NCBI GenBank assembly: GCA_038134525.1
Contig: JAYPVI010000003.1
Coordinates: forward strand, 1 to 64,000
From: GCA-002727735 sp038134525
Lineage (GTDB): Bacteria; Bacteroidota; Bacteroidia; Flavobacteriales_D; Parvicellaceae
Reading direction: 5' to 3'
DNA: 64,000 bases
The notes beneath the pieces are model-generated. The model was given only the letters and a program-made list of their open reading frames with translations, had not been told where the DNA came from and did not search any database. Shown here in pieces: positions 34,902 through 44,299 of the stretch; position 1 is the first letter of the stretch; the number at the start of each line of letters is the position of its first letter. Position numbers and translations under genes: made by a program.

Positions 34902-35246
34902 TTAATTGTTTTTTTTACCCATGGAAGACCAGCAATTCAGTAATTCTAATATGGAATCTCTTTCTGATGAATCAGGCGATATACTACCATAAGGAGGCAT
35001 TAAGCCTTCACGAAATTGACTGATGCAATAATCGATTTGATTTGAAACGTTTTCATAATTATCTAAAATGATACCGCCACTTGCTGTATTTGCATTGTGA
35101 CATGAAATACAATAAGTATTAAAAAATGGTGCAACATCACCCAAATAGGAAGGATCAATATCACACTCTCTTGTTTTATCTTTTGTACAGGTCAATAAAA
35201 ACGTACTTAAACATAAGATAATTAGAATAGAACTATTAAATTTCAT
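34902..35246 (-). CDS. monohaem c-type cytochrome lipoprotein
   Basis: 114 residues. The lipobox gives a lipidated Cys at residue 20 (FLLTCTKD). A haem motif CISCH occupies residues 46-50, with Met83 in GLMPPYG as likely axial ligand. The body is a small helical cytochrome, with an extra Cys pair that could form a disulfide. It should be anchored to the outer leaflet of a membrane facing the periplasm or to the surface. It is the first gene of the minus-strand unit running down to 27961. Confidence 0.85.
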   Translation of the reverse strand: MKFNSSILIILCLSTFLLTCTKDKTRECDIDPSYLGDVAPFFNTYCISCHNANTASGGIILDNYENVSNQIDYCISQFREGLMPPYGSISPDSSERDSILELLNCWSSMGKKNN

Positions 35247-35291
35247 TTTTATAAATTTAGTTATTTAATTCTTTCTGCTGTAATTGTTTAA

Positions 35292-36158
35292 ATGAAAGGT
35301 GTATTACATTACTGCTTTTTAATTTTTATTTGTTCTCATTATTTGGGACAAGATGATTGGGATTTTGATAATAAAAACAATGAAATTTTTTTTGTTGACA
35401 CTAGGGGCGTAAATGGCCATACTACCGAGGTGTTAGAAAAAAATGAACTTGATTTTAGGATTACCCACCGATTTGGTGAAATAGCTACTTCAGAATCTTA
35501 TAGGACACTTTTTGGGCTAGATAATTCTTCAGATATAAGAATTGCTTTGGAGTATGGGATTTTACAAAATATGATGATTGGATTGGGGAGGTCAAAAGGA
35601 ACAGAAGACCCTTTTTTAGAAGTCTGGGATGGGCTGATCAAATACCAACTTTATTCTTCCAATATTCTTTCAGTTGCTATACATTCTACCTTACTCTTTT
35701 CTTCAATGAAAAAAGCTACTTCACCATCATCATTAACTTACTTTGAAAATTGGTTACATCGGTTTAATTATAACTCTTCATTAATTGCAGCATACAAACC
35801 TTTTGAAAGCCTAAGTATTTTGAGCACCGTTGGGCTTCTACATCAAAATAAAGTTCACTACGAAGATCAAAACTCAAACATATTTATTGGTGGTACAATA
35901 AGATATAAATTATTTAAAAAGGTAAGTGTTTTAGGTGAATTCTACCGAATTTTAAATCCTTCTGAACATAGGTTGCAAAACTATACCAATCCGTTTGGCA
36001 TAGGAATTGAGATTAAAACATATGGACATATATTTCAATTGAACCTCATGAACTCTAAAGGTATTGTAGATGGTCAATATATGCCGTTTACAAGATCAAA
36101 ATGGAGTGAGGGAGCTTTTCGATTTGGATTTACAATTGCAAGAAAATTTGAACTATAA
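35292..36158 (+). CDS. DUF5777-like beta-barrel protein
   Basis: 288 residues with a signal peptide ending HYLGQ (about residue 20). DFRITHRFGEI, FGLDNSSDIRIALEYG and IGLGRSKG match the DUF5777 pattern as I know it. Amphipathic strands continue to the C-terminal FEL, as in outer-membrane barrels. It lies divergently next to the cytochrome lipoprotein (45-base gap) and 3 bases ahead of a YceI gene. This suggests a shared envelope job, perhaps a pore or electron path, but nothing proves it. Confidence 0.75.
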   Translation: MKGVLHYCFLIFICSHYLGQDDWDFDNKNNEIFFVDTRGVNGHTTEVLEKNELDFRITHRFGEIATSESYRTLFGLDNSSDIRIALEYGILQNMMIGLGRSKGTEDPFLEVWDGLIKYQLYSSNILSVAIHSTLLFSSMKKATSPSSLTYFENWLHRFNYNSSLIAAYKPFESLSILSTVGLLHQNKVHYEDQNSNIFIGGTIRYKLFKKVSVLGEFYRILNPSEHRLQNYTNPFGIGIEIKTYGHIFQLNLMNSKGIVDGQYMPFTRSKWSEGAFRFGFTIARKFEL

Positions 36159-36161
36159 CTT

Positions 36162-36674
36162 ATGAAAAATTTAACCCTTTTATTTGGAGCATGGATAATG
36201 TGCACATTTTCTGTAGCTCAAACATATTCAATTAATGTAGATGATGCCATAGTTGAATTTAATTACGTTAGTGAAGAAACAACTGGTAAAATAAATGGTA
36301 TTTCTGGTGAAATTAAATTTAACCCCAGTGATTTAACTGATTTTAAGTTTGAAGGGAAGGCACATATAAAAAGCATAAATACATCAAATAACATGAGGGA
36401 TAAACACTTAAACTCATCCGACTATTTTAATACAAATCTCTACCCCTACATTACTTTTTCTGGAAAATCATTAAATAAAAAAGAAAATTACTTTTCGCTT
36501 AAAGGAAATATGACTATAAAAGATATTGTAAAGGAAGAAGAGATCAAATTTAACTTTGAAAATGGAGTATTTGTTGGGAGATGCGTTATTTATTCAAACG
36601 ATTATCAAGTTCATACTCAAAAAAACAGAGAAAAAAGTAAAATTTTAATTAAAATCAACGTTCCAGTATTATAG
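36162..36674 (+). CDS. YceI-family lipid-binding protein
   Basis: 170 residues with a signal peptide ending SVAQ (about residue 19). The YceI lipocalin-like fold is seen in AIVEFNYV, TGKINGISGEIKF, MRDKHLNSSDYFNTNLYPYI and LKGNMTIKDI, a canonical order. Family members bind isoprenoid or fatty-acid lipids in the periplasm. It follows the DUF5777-like gene with 3 bases between, so they are co-expressed. Its stop lies 2 bases from the stop of the convergent PorP/SprF gene. Confidence 0.9.
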   Translation: MKNLTLLFGAWIMCTFSVAQTYSINVDDAIVEFNYVSEETTGKINGISGEIKFNPSDLTDFKFEGKAHIKSINTSNNMRDKHLNSSDYFNTNLYPYITFSGKSLNKKENYFSLKGNMTIKDIVKEEEIKFNFENGVFVGRCVIYSNDYQVHTQKNREKSKILIKINVPVL

Positions 36675-36676
36675 CA

Positions 36677-37717
36677 CTACATAAATTTAGGTTCTAATGA
36701 TGCCGCGCTACCAATACTGAAAATTTCTGGATTTGTATACCTAAGTGTGAACTCAAACCCACCTCGATAATTTGTGGACCTTGTTAATCCCGAAGTATTA
36801 ATATCATAACTAACCTGAATATAAAGCTCACCTAATTGCACACCTGATGAAGCAATTATAGCATCACCATATCTGTAGTGAGCGCCAAATAGCAAAGCGG
36901 ATTCACTAATATTTCCTGTAAAACGAGATCCCTCTTTAAAGAAAAACCTTAATAAAGATCCAAAAGTAATTTCTTTTTGTGGGCCCTGGATCATCAATAA
37001 ATAACTAGGTATCATACTAAGTTTAGAATACCTTATACCTATGTTTGAGGAGCCATTAGCAACTAATTTTGGATACAATCTGTCAATTGTAGAAAAGGTT
37101 AATTCCGACCTGTTTAAATGATGAAATGCAAATCCAAGATTAACAATAAACATATCGTGTGCTGCAATATTACTTTCGCCTTTTGCATAATTAAATGAAA
37201 CTCCTGTTGCAACATCAAAAAATGAAAACCCATTACTCAAGTTTGTTTCTCCCGTTGGTAGATTTGGGTCAAATAAACTACCGTTATACTGATTACTCGT
37301 AATCGCATTAGAATAATCTACACTGTACTGAACAAAAACAGGTTGAATACCAACTGTCATTGTTAGCTCTGGTGATAATGACAATATACTTGAAATAGTT
37401 AAAGATGCTTGCGAAGAGCCAAAATTTAAATCTCCTGCTTTATCATCAAAAAAAGATAAACCAACACCTAAATAATTATTTGGCCACTTATATTTCAACA
37501 TCTGTGATTCTAGAGTAAAAGATGTAGTATTAAATGGAGAGTCTATACTGTTCCACTGATTTCTGTAATTTAAGTTTGCTCTTAAATCACCATTAAAGGC
37601 GCCAGCAGATGATGGATTAATAAATATTGGAGTATTATAAAATTGAGAGAAATGAATGTCCTGAGCATAAATAACAGGCATCAACATTAATAGCATATAT
37701 GTGAGTATTATTCTCAT
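36677..37717 (-). CDS. PorP/SprF family T9SS membrane protein
   Basis: 346 residues with a signal peptide ending VIYAQ. The barrel begins DIHFSQFYNTPIFINPSSAG, the hallmark of this family, followed by NYRNQWNSI and repeated Gly-aromatic strands. PorP/SprF proteins act in the outer membrane beside the T9SS and are often encoded next to the type B cargo they serve, as here. Its ATG overlaps the stop of the upstream gene by 4 bases, so the two are a functional pair. Confidence 0.95.
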   Translation of the reverse strand: MRIILTYMLLMLMPVIYAQDIHFSQFYNTPIFINPSSAGAFNGDLRANLNYRNQWNSIDSPFNTTSFTLESQMLKYKWPNNYLGVGLSFFDDKAGDLNFGSSQASLTISSILSLSPELTMTVGIQPVFVQYSVDYSNAITSNQYNGSLFDPNLPTGETNLSNGFSFFDVATGVSFNYAKGESNIAAHDMFIVNLGFAFHHLNRSELTFSTIDRLYPKLVANGSSNIGIRYSKLSMIPSYLLMIQGPQKEITFGSLLRFFFKEGSRFTGNISESALLFGAHYRYGDAIIASSGVQLGELYIQVSYDINTSGLTRSTNYRGGFEFTLRYTNPEIFSIGSAASLEPKFM

Positions 37718-40650
37718 CTTATTAGAGTAATATTTCCTTGTTGTGTTTGTTCTCTTCCATCAATATATATCACATTAACGCTATACACAAAAACTGCAGA
37801 ATTAAGTGGCTTCCCATTAAAATTTCCGTCCCATGTGTCGTTAATTGATTGTGAATAAAAAACCACTTCTCCCCATCTATCAAAAATCTTAATATCTATT
37901 TCTTCTATTGCATGGCCATAAATTTGTAATACATCATTAATTCCATCGCCATTTGGAGTAAATAAATTTGGCACTAAAATATCTCCTGCTAATTCCACTT
38001 TAACAACTATATCATCATAACTGACACATCCTAATGTGTCTACAGTAAGTGAGTAGACTATATCTTCTGTTGGGAATGCAGTTACGCTAGGGCAATCTAT
38101 GCAGTCCAAAAAGGTTGATGGAGACCAAAAATAACTTCCTGGAAGATTGACTGAAAAGTCAATTTGCTGACCAAAATATAAGGTTGTATCTGGGCCTAAA
38201 TCTAACAGCGATGTAGGAATAACTATTAAACCCAAAGTGTCATAAAAAGTCCCACAATGATTTTGAGCTGTTACCAAAACAGTATCTTCCAATAGATTAA
38301 AAATATCTAAATAAGAAGGTCCAAATTGGTTATTAATCCATGTAAAACTTCCATATCCGTCCGCAAACAACACTAATGAATCACCTTCACAACCCAGAGA
38401 ATCCCCTATAATATTCACCCCTATTTGATCTACAACTTCTACATTAATTGATGTACTGCTATTTCCACATGTGTTTAATGCGAATACGGAAATGGTAAAT
38501 GTCCCTACACTGTCCATTAATACACTTATCTCATTATTTCCTGTATCTACAATTGAACCAGAAAAAGAGGTATTCCAGTCATAATAAGTCGCATTATAAA
38601 ATTGAACTAAATAATCAGCAGTATCATTTATGCATATCGTGTCAGGACCAAGCATAACAGTTTGGGGAGCTTCTGTTACATAAACCATCAAAGGATTTGA
38701 CAATGGACCATCGCATCCAATGTGTGTTTCTTGCAATGTAAGTTCGTGTATCCCCGTAGAGGTCCAATATATTCCTAACATTACAGGTGGATTATTAGGT
38801 GGAAAGCTATTACCATCAATAAAATACATAAATGAAGAAGATGGGTTATAACCATTAATTCGTACAAAAATTGGATCCCCAACACACAAGACCGTATCAG
38901 AAAAAGTTGACCACGGTGATGCTGGGACCACATTATATGGAACTTGTGCGGGACATCCTAAAGATAAATGAACTACGCACCCTAAAGACTGTTCCATATT
39001 ATCTACACTATCAGCAATAATCCGCATATAAAAAGTTCCTCCAGGAAAACCCATACTAGTTAATCCATACATTGCCATGCTATCACATGGAGGAATGGTT
39101 AGATTCAGCGTAGTTGACTGTGTATCAATAGTTGCACCTAGTCCTCCGATATTTATCCTGCTAAAAAACATAGGGTCTAAAACTTCAACACTGAATGTAT
39201 TTCCAGGATTATAGGAAATTAAGGAGTCCCAAACATGAATGTCAATTGGAATTGAAATAGTCGTTCCTGAATCTCCAGGACAAGCGCTTACATCGGCACA
39301 ATTATTTGTTCCTATATCACATTCTTGTATGCAAAATGGGCCCCAAGCAGACCCAACTGTGTTTGGATTTGAAGAAACTACTCTGACATAATAATTACAT
39401 CCAGGTGTCACAACAGGAACTTGACCACTTACCATCCCTGGTGATGGGACTAATGCGGGATCATATGTCGTGTTATCTGGAAGAGAACCAATATTTGTTG
39501 GGTTGACAAAGCTACCAGAAGAATCAGAAAGTTGAGCATAATAAATATTAGATGAGTTGTAAACTCCAGTTGACCAAAACGGAACATCAATTACACTTGA
39601 AATACAAACAGGATTGGTGTCTAAAGCCACTACTGGGGGGTCTGTACATGTGATCACATTTGGACATTGTTGAATATCTACGCAGGCACTGAGTACACTA
39701 GTTATTTGTGGCAAAGGAGAAATTCGTTTTACCCTAAACTTATAACAAGTTGAAGGGGGCGCAGTAAATGGTATAGAAAGACTCACAAAAGAACTAATAT
39801 TTGGATAGTTTATGTTTGTAATCCAGGTAGAAAAAGGAGGATTAAAACTTCCATTTTGATCCGACATTTCAATGTGATAAGAACCGCTGCACAACGTGTC
39901 TGAAAGTGCAAAATTCATTAACAAATTGTTTCCAGGGCAAACTACAGTATCAATGTAATTAAAGGTTATGTCTACTGCATTTGTAATGGTATCATAAATG
40001 CCGACAACATGTATGTCGTCTATCCCAAATGCAATGTTATTCGGACTTGAATTTGCATCATTAACCCACCTAAAAGCAAATCTTAAATTATAGGCATTGT
40101 CAAATCCAGGATCTGTTATTTGTTCATATTTCCATTGATCTTTGTTATGGTATTTTGACGCGCCTACTTTAGTCCAATTTAATGAAGTGCCGGTGGTGTA
40201 ATACACTTCTCCGTAAGAATTAACTGATCCTTCTCCAATATAAAAGAAAGACAATTCCACAGCACTTAATCCTTTAGTGCAAATTCCATTAGATAAAATT
40301 AAAAAACGATCAGAGGCAATTGTAGTATCATAATTAGCATTGGAAACAATACTGGACTTTACTGAATCATGAATATGAGCGTATCCACTGTAAGGTGCAT
40401 TACTAATCGTTCCACCAAAAGTGGAAAACTGAGAAGGTGTATTGGGGGCTAATCCATTACCATTGTATTCGTTATTGACAATCCATTGATTGGGACCTGA
40501 ATTAGTTCCAAAAGCGGAATCATTTAACAGCCAATTGAAAGATGGTTGATTAAAATCTTCCGTGAAAAGTTGTACTACATTTTGTGAACGTATATCAATG
40601 ATGTAATGAACACTAATTAAAAAAAATAAAAGATTGTAAATCTTATTCAT
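37714..40650 (-). CDS. large surface protein with T9SS type B sorting domain
   Basis: 978 residues. A signal peptide ends DIRSQ (about residue 23). Residues 25-220 look like a jelly-roll or MAM-like domain (FTEDFNQPSFNW, GIDDIHVVG). Several Ig-like or PKD-like domains rich in Cys follow. The C-terminal 85 residues are the gliding-motility-associated domain: LVPNLFTPNGDGINDVLQI, IKIFDRWGEVVF and WDGNFNGK. It should be exported and attached to or released from the surface with the help of the PorP/SprF protein that follows. Adhesion is the usual role, though unproven here. Confidence 0.9.
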   Translation of the reverse strand: MNKIYNLLFFLISVHYIIDIRSQNVVQLFTEDFNQPSFNWLLNDSAFGTNSGPNQWIVNNEYNGNGLAPNTPSQFSTFGGTISNAPYSGYAHIHDSVKSSIVSNANYDTTIASDRFLILSNGICTKGLSAVELSFFYIGEGSVNSYGEVYYTTGTSLNWTKVGASKYHNKDQWKYEQITDPGFDNAYNLRFAFRWVNDANSSPNNIAFGIDDIHVVGIYDTITNAVDITFNYIDTVVCPGNNLLMNFALSDTLCSGSYHIEMSDQNGSFNPPFSTWITNINYPNISSFVSLSIPFTAPPSTCYKFRVKRISPLPQITSVLSACVDIQQCPNVITCTDPPVVALDTNPVCISSVIDVPFWSTGVYNSSNIYYAQLSDSSGSFVNPTNIGSLPDNTTYDPALVPSPGMVSGQVPVVTPGCNYYVRVVSSNPNTVGSAWGPFCIQECDIGTNNCADVSACPGDSGTTISIPIDIHVWDSLISYNPGNTFSVEVLDPMFFSRINIGGLGATIDTQSTTLNLTIPPCDSMAMYGLTSMGFPGGTFYMRIIADSVDNMEQSLGCVVHLSLGCPAQVPYNVVPASPWSTFSDTVLCVGDPIFVRINGYNPSSSFMYFIDGNSFPPNNPPVMLGIYWTSTGIHELTLQETHIGCDGPLSNPLMVYVTEAPQTVMLGPDTICINDTADYLVQFYNATYYDWNTSFSGSIVDTGNNEISVLMDSVGTFTISVFALNTCGNSSTSINVEVVDQIGVNIIGDSLGCEGDSLVLFADGYGSFTWINNQFGPSYLDIFNLLEDTVLVTAQNHCGTFYDTLGLIVIPTSLLDLGPDTTLYFGQQIDFSVNLPGSYFWSPSTFLDCIDCPSVTAFPTEDIVYSLTVDTLGCVSYDDIVVKVELAGDILVPNLFTPNGDGINDVLQIYGHAIEEIDIKIFDRWGEVVFYSQSINDTWDGNFNGKPLNSAVFVYSVNVIYIDGREQTQQGNITLIR

Positions 40651-40798
40651 TACTAAAAATAATGAAATTATAAGTAGAAATCAAAATTCATTTTTCTTAA
40701 GAACTGATGATTCTATGACATCTATTCATTGTTATGAATTGTTAATTATAATTCTCAGATGGAAAATATTATTAGATTTATATCAAATCATCAACCTC

Positions 40799-41014
40799 AT
40801 GAATAACACCATTAAAAAAGTAAGCTCTTATATTTTAATACTTCTAGTACTGCTAACAACAACTATAGCCATTCTTGAAATCTGGGGTATTCACCTATTT
40901 GATATAAAGGCCATATTTTGGAGATTGATGCAGTCATTACTTGTTATTTTCAGCTCTTCTGCTGTATTACTATTTATTTTTGCGGTTATTCTTAAGGAAA
41001 AAAAGGAAGAATAA
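40799..41014 (+). CDS. small membrane protein with two helices
   Basis: 71 residues from the ATG at 40799; the frame is open further upstream to 40715, but the preceding 28 residues look non-coding. Two membrane helices (about residues 10-28 and 43-63) are linked by a short loop IWGIHLFDIKAIFWRLMQ, and the C-terminus is charged (KEKKEE). It stands 53 bases ahead of the hybrid kinase gene and may be co-transcribed. Function is unknown. The 148-base gap before it (40651-40798) holds only AT-rich sequence. Confidence 0.65.
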   Translation: MNNTIKKVSSYILILLVLLTTTIAILEIWGIHLFDIKAIFWRLMQSLLVIFSSSAVLLFIFAVILKEKKEE

Positions 41015-41067
41015 GCCTGTAAGGCGCATAACTTAAATAATTCTTAAAATGTTATTATCTTTCACAT

Positions 41068-43593
41068 ATGAGAATACATTTCATATGTGCAATCCTCTTT
41101 GTTTTTAATTGTAACTTTTTTGCTCTTGAAAAGGAAGAGCTTTTGAAATTAGTAATGCCCCATAATTTCAATAATGAAAACCTTATTATTCTCAAAGCTG
41201 ATTATATAAATGAAAATCCACAACGTGCAATTCTATATAATAATCAAGCCATAAAACAAATCAATAATTTACCCTTTAAGGCTTTTTATTTACTCCAAAA
41301 TGGAATCATTTACAATTACTACTATGACAATAAAAAAGACTCTGCATTAAAAAATATAATTGATGCTCAGGGTATTTTTAAAGAAGAAAATTTAATTGAA
41401 AAACAAATATTATGTGACATTCTTAAAGGCACTGTTTTTGAAAAAATGGGAGACAACATTAGAGCAGAAATGGAATACAGAAATGCCTATGAACGTGCAA
41501 AAAAAATAAAAGAATTTAAAATTGCACTTATCGGTTTAATAGCTAAACATGATATAAATAAAGGAAAAGGGGGGGGATTTCCAATTGATGAAAGCCTTTT
41601 TTTAATTAAGAACATTTATCCCTCTTCTACTAAAGGATATACATATGTTTTAATTCACAATAGATATAATAAATCCAATCCCCAAAATACATCTGTTCAA
41701 TTATTAGATAGTGCACAGTTGGTTTTTGAAAACGCAGGCATGGCCATAGAAGCAATAGATGTAATTATAGAAAAAGCTCGTTTTTTTGAGCAAATTAACA
41801 ATGTAGAAAAAGTGATTCAGTTAAATGAAATAATTTACAAAAAATCATTGACTGAAAATTATGGAAATGGTTTAATTTTTAGCTGCCATAAATTATCTGA
41901 TTTTTTTGAATCCATTAATGAATTTGAATGGGCAAATATTTACTTACGTTATTTAAATCAAATCAAAACAGCGGAAGGCGAAAAAGAATTAGCAGAAAGA
42001 GTTCTATTTGCAGAGAAAGAAAAAAAGATGGATTTAGAGCGAATGGTGTCTAAAAATAAACTTCAATATCAGGGCTATATTATCATAATTGGATTTGGAA
42101 TAGCTATTATTTTACTTGGTGCAGCCATCTATATCTTCTTTGCATATAGAACTAAATCAAAACTGGCTACTGACCTCTTGCTTGCCTACAACAAAAATGA
42201 AGAGCTAAAAAAAGAAAAAGATAATTTTTTAGCTTATACCTCACATGAAATTAGAACTCCGTTATCGGCTGTTTTAACTACATCGGAATTACTGAAAAAA
42301 TCAAAATTGAACAAAAAACAAAATCAATTGCTTGACACCCTTAAAAATAGTGCCAGTAATATTTTATTTTTAGTTAATGACATTCTTGATTTGTCTAAAC
42401 TAGAACAAAGAAAAATAACTTTAGAAAAAAAGCCTTACAATCCAAAAAAAGTAATTCAAGAAACATTAAATATTCTTAACGCAAAAGCGATAAAAAATCA
42501 TGTTGAAATGAAATTTATAACAGAAATGGATGACTTATTTTATGTTCAAGGCGATTCATTCCGATTTCAACAAATCATGTTAAACCTAGTAGATAATGCC
42601 ATTAAATTTTCACCCAATGGCGAGATTAAAATAAGACTGGAAAAAATCAAAAAAGAAACATTGAAAGTTGAAGTAGTTGATAATGGGATAGGAATTGATA
42701 ATGAAAAACTAAATGAAATTTTCAAACCTTATTCTCAAGAAAAAGTAAATATTTCAAGACAGTATGGAGGTACTGGTTTGGGGTTGGCCATTTGTGATCA
42801 AATAATTCAGTTAATGCAAGGGGAAATAAAAGTGAAGTCTAATTCTAATGGGACTACATTTTCCATTTATATTCCTTTTAAACAAGCACCTGTAAACGCA
42901 AAAGAATTTACAATCGACCCGTATAGATTTAAGGACAATATCCAAATTTTACTTGTTGAAGATGATCAACTTAATGGTGAATTATTTAAAGAGTTATTAG
43001 AAACACAATTTGAAAATGCAAAGGTGAATTGGGTGGTAAATGGTTCTGAGGCCATTGCTTCACTCGAAAAAGCTAATTATGATATTGTAATAATGGATAT
43101 TGAAATGCCCATATTGAACGGATATAAAACAAGTAAAGAAATAAGAAAAGCAGTTGATAAACCATTTCATAATATTCCAATATTAGGAATGACTGCCCAT
43201 ATTGCAGAGGATGTCATGGAAAAATGTTATAAAAGCGGTATGAATGATTGCATTTCAAAACCATTTCAAGTTGAGTATTTAGTGAAAAAAATCAATTTCC
43301 TATGCCACAGCAAAACAGATGTTGATCACAATAATGAATTCAATAAAAAAGAAAAATACATTCATATTTTTGAGACTTCTTTTATCGAAGATTTAAAGGC
43401 GCTTACTAAATCAAATAGTCAAAGTGATTTGAAAAAAAGTCTTTCTGTTCTTCATAAAATGAAAGGTGCCTCATTGACTATGGGGTATAATTCGTTAGCA
43501 GATGCCATTTCGCAAATGGAACAGAATAAATTAGTAAATTTAGATTTAATTGAAACCTTATTTCACCAATCAATAAATAAAGCTAAAACATGA
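41068..43593 (+). CDS. hybrid sensor histidine kinase with receiver and Hpt domains
   Basis: 841 residues. A signal segment is followed by a helical TPR-like sensor (about 40-320), one membrane helix (about 337-360), HisKA with His393 (YTSHEIRTPLS), HATPase (NLVDNAIKF near 506-514, GGTGLGLAI near 567-575), a receiver with Asp677 (VIMDIEMPILNG) and a C-terminal Hpt with His796 (LHKMKGAS). It can run an internal His-Asp-His relay. A run of eight G lies inside the sensor part at 41569-41576. Its stop overlaps the next regulator by 4 bases (ATGA). The signal is unknown. Confidence 0.95.
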   Translation: MRIHFICAILFVFNCNFFALEKEELLKLVMPHNFNNENLIILKADYINENPQRAILYNNQAIKQINNLPFKAFYLLQNGIIYNYYYDNKKDSALKNIIDAQGIFKEENLIEKQILCDILKGTVFEKMGDNIRAEMEYRNAYERAKKIKEFKIALIGLIAKHDINKGKGGGFPIDESLFLIKNIYPSSTKGYTYVLIHNRYNKSNPQNTSVQLLDSAQLVFENAGMAIEAIDVIIEKARFFEQINNVEKVIQLNEIIYKKSLTENYGNGLIFSCHKLSDFFESINEFEWANIYLRYLNQIKTAEGEKELAERVLFAEKEKKMDLERMVSKNKLQYQGYIIIIGFGIAIILLGAAIYIFFAYRTKSKLATDLLLAYNKNEELKKEKDNFLAYTSHEIRTPLSAVLTTSELLKKSKLNKKQNQLLDTLKNSASNILFLVNDILDLSKLEQRKITLEKKPYNPKKVIQETLNILNAKAIKNHVEMKFITEMDDLFYVQGDSFRFQQIMLNLVDNAIKFSPNGEIKIRLEKIKKETLKVEVVDNGIGIDNEKLNEIFKPYSQEKVNISRQYGGTGLGLAICDQIIQLMQGEIKVKSNSNGTTFSIYIPFKQAPVNAKEFTIDPYRFKDNIQILLVEDDQLNGELFKELLETQFENAKVNWVVNGSEAIASLEKANYDIVIMDIEMPILNGYKTSKEIRKAVDKPFHNIPILGMTAHIAEDVMEKCYKSGMNDCISKPFQVEYLVKKINFLCHSKTDVDHNNEFNKKEKYIHIFETSFIEDLKALTKSNSQSDLKKSLSVLHKMKGASLTMGYNSLADAISQMEQNKLVNLDLIETLFHQSINKAKT

Positions 43594-44279
43594 TTAAAGC
43601 CATTATAGTAGATGATGATGAATTGTGTAGAACTATAATTAGTGATCTATTAAAGGAAGTAGAGGGTTTTGAATGTATAGCTAATTTTGGAAATGCACTT
43701 GATGCTTTTAAGTTCCTAAATGAAAATGAGGTAGACGTTGTGTTCCTGGATGTCGAAATGCCTAAAATGGGAGGGATGGAATTACTTAGAAATCTACAAC
43801 TTAATCCACTCATTGTAATGATTACATCTCACGATGAATTTGCACTTGAATCTTATGAGTATGATGTAACAGATTTTTTAAAAAAGCCTTTGAGTACTCC
43901 AAGATTTCTTAAAACAATTGAAAAGATAAAAAAAATATTAGGTACATCAATAGAAATCAAAAAAAGTGACAATTACATTTTTATTAAATCTGAATCAAAA
44001 TTAATTCAAATTAAATTGGAAGATATACTATGGATTGAAGCGTTGGGTAATTACATGCGAATTAATACTGAGAAAGAAAAACATACCGTTTTAAGCACAA
44101 TGAAAGAAATTGAGGCAAAATTACCTTCAAGTGATTTTATTAGAATTCAACGCTCTTTTATTGTAAGGGTTGATAAAATTTTATCTATTGAAGATAATTA
44201 TGTAGTGTTGCCAAGTAAAGAAATTCATATCGGGAAAGCATATAAAGAGGAATTAAATAATAAATTAAATTTTCTTTAA
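43590..44279 (+). CDS. LytTR-family response regulator
   Basis: 229 residues. The receiver domain (1-120) has the acidic pocket VDDDE, phosphoacceptor Asp54 in VFLDVEMPKMGG and Lys near residue 101 (DFLKKPL). The LytTR DNA-binding domain occupies about 130-229, with ILWIEALGNYMRINTEKEKH and the basic FIRIQRSFIVR. It overlaps the kinase gene by 4 bases and should receive phosphate from its Hpt domain. Targets are unknown. No LytTR direct repeat was found in the window. Confidence 0.95.
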   Translation: MIKAIIVDDDELCRTIISDLLKEVEGFECIANFGNALDAFKFLNENEVDVVFLDVEMPKMGGMELLRNLQLNPLIVMITSHDEFALESYEYDVTDFLKKPLSTPRFLKTIEKIKKILGTSIEIKKSDNYIFIKSESKLIQIKLEDILWIEALGNYMRINTEKEKHTVLSTMKEIEAKLPSSDFIRIQRSFIVRVDKILSIEDNYVVLPSKEIHIGKAYKEELNNKLNFL

Positions 44280-44283
44280 TGTG

Positions 44284-44299
44284 GGAAATTTAAATTTCC
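44284..44299. terminator. 16-bp palindrome between convergent genes
   Basis: GGAAATTTAAATTTCC is a perfect palindrome that includes the stop of the minus-strand scoB gene and lies 5 bases after the LytTR gene stop. It could form a short hairpin and serve as a weak bidirectional terminator, but there is no long U run. Confidence 0.35.
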
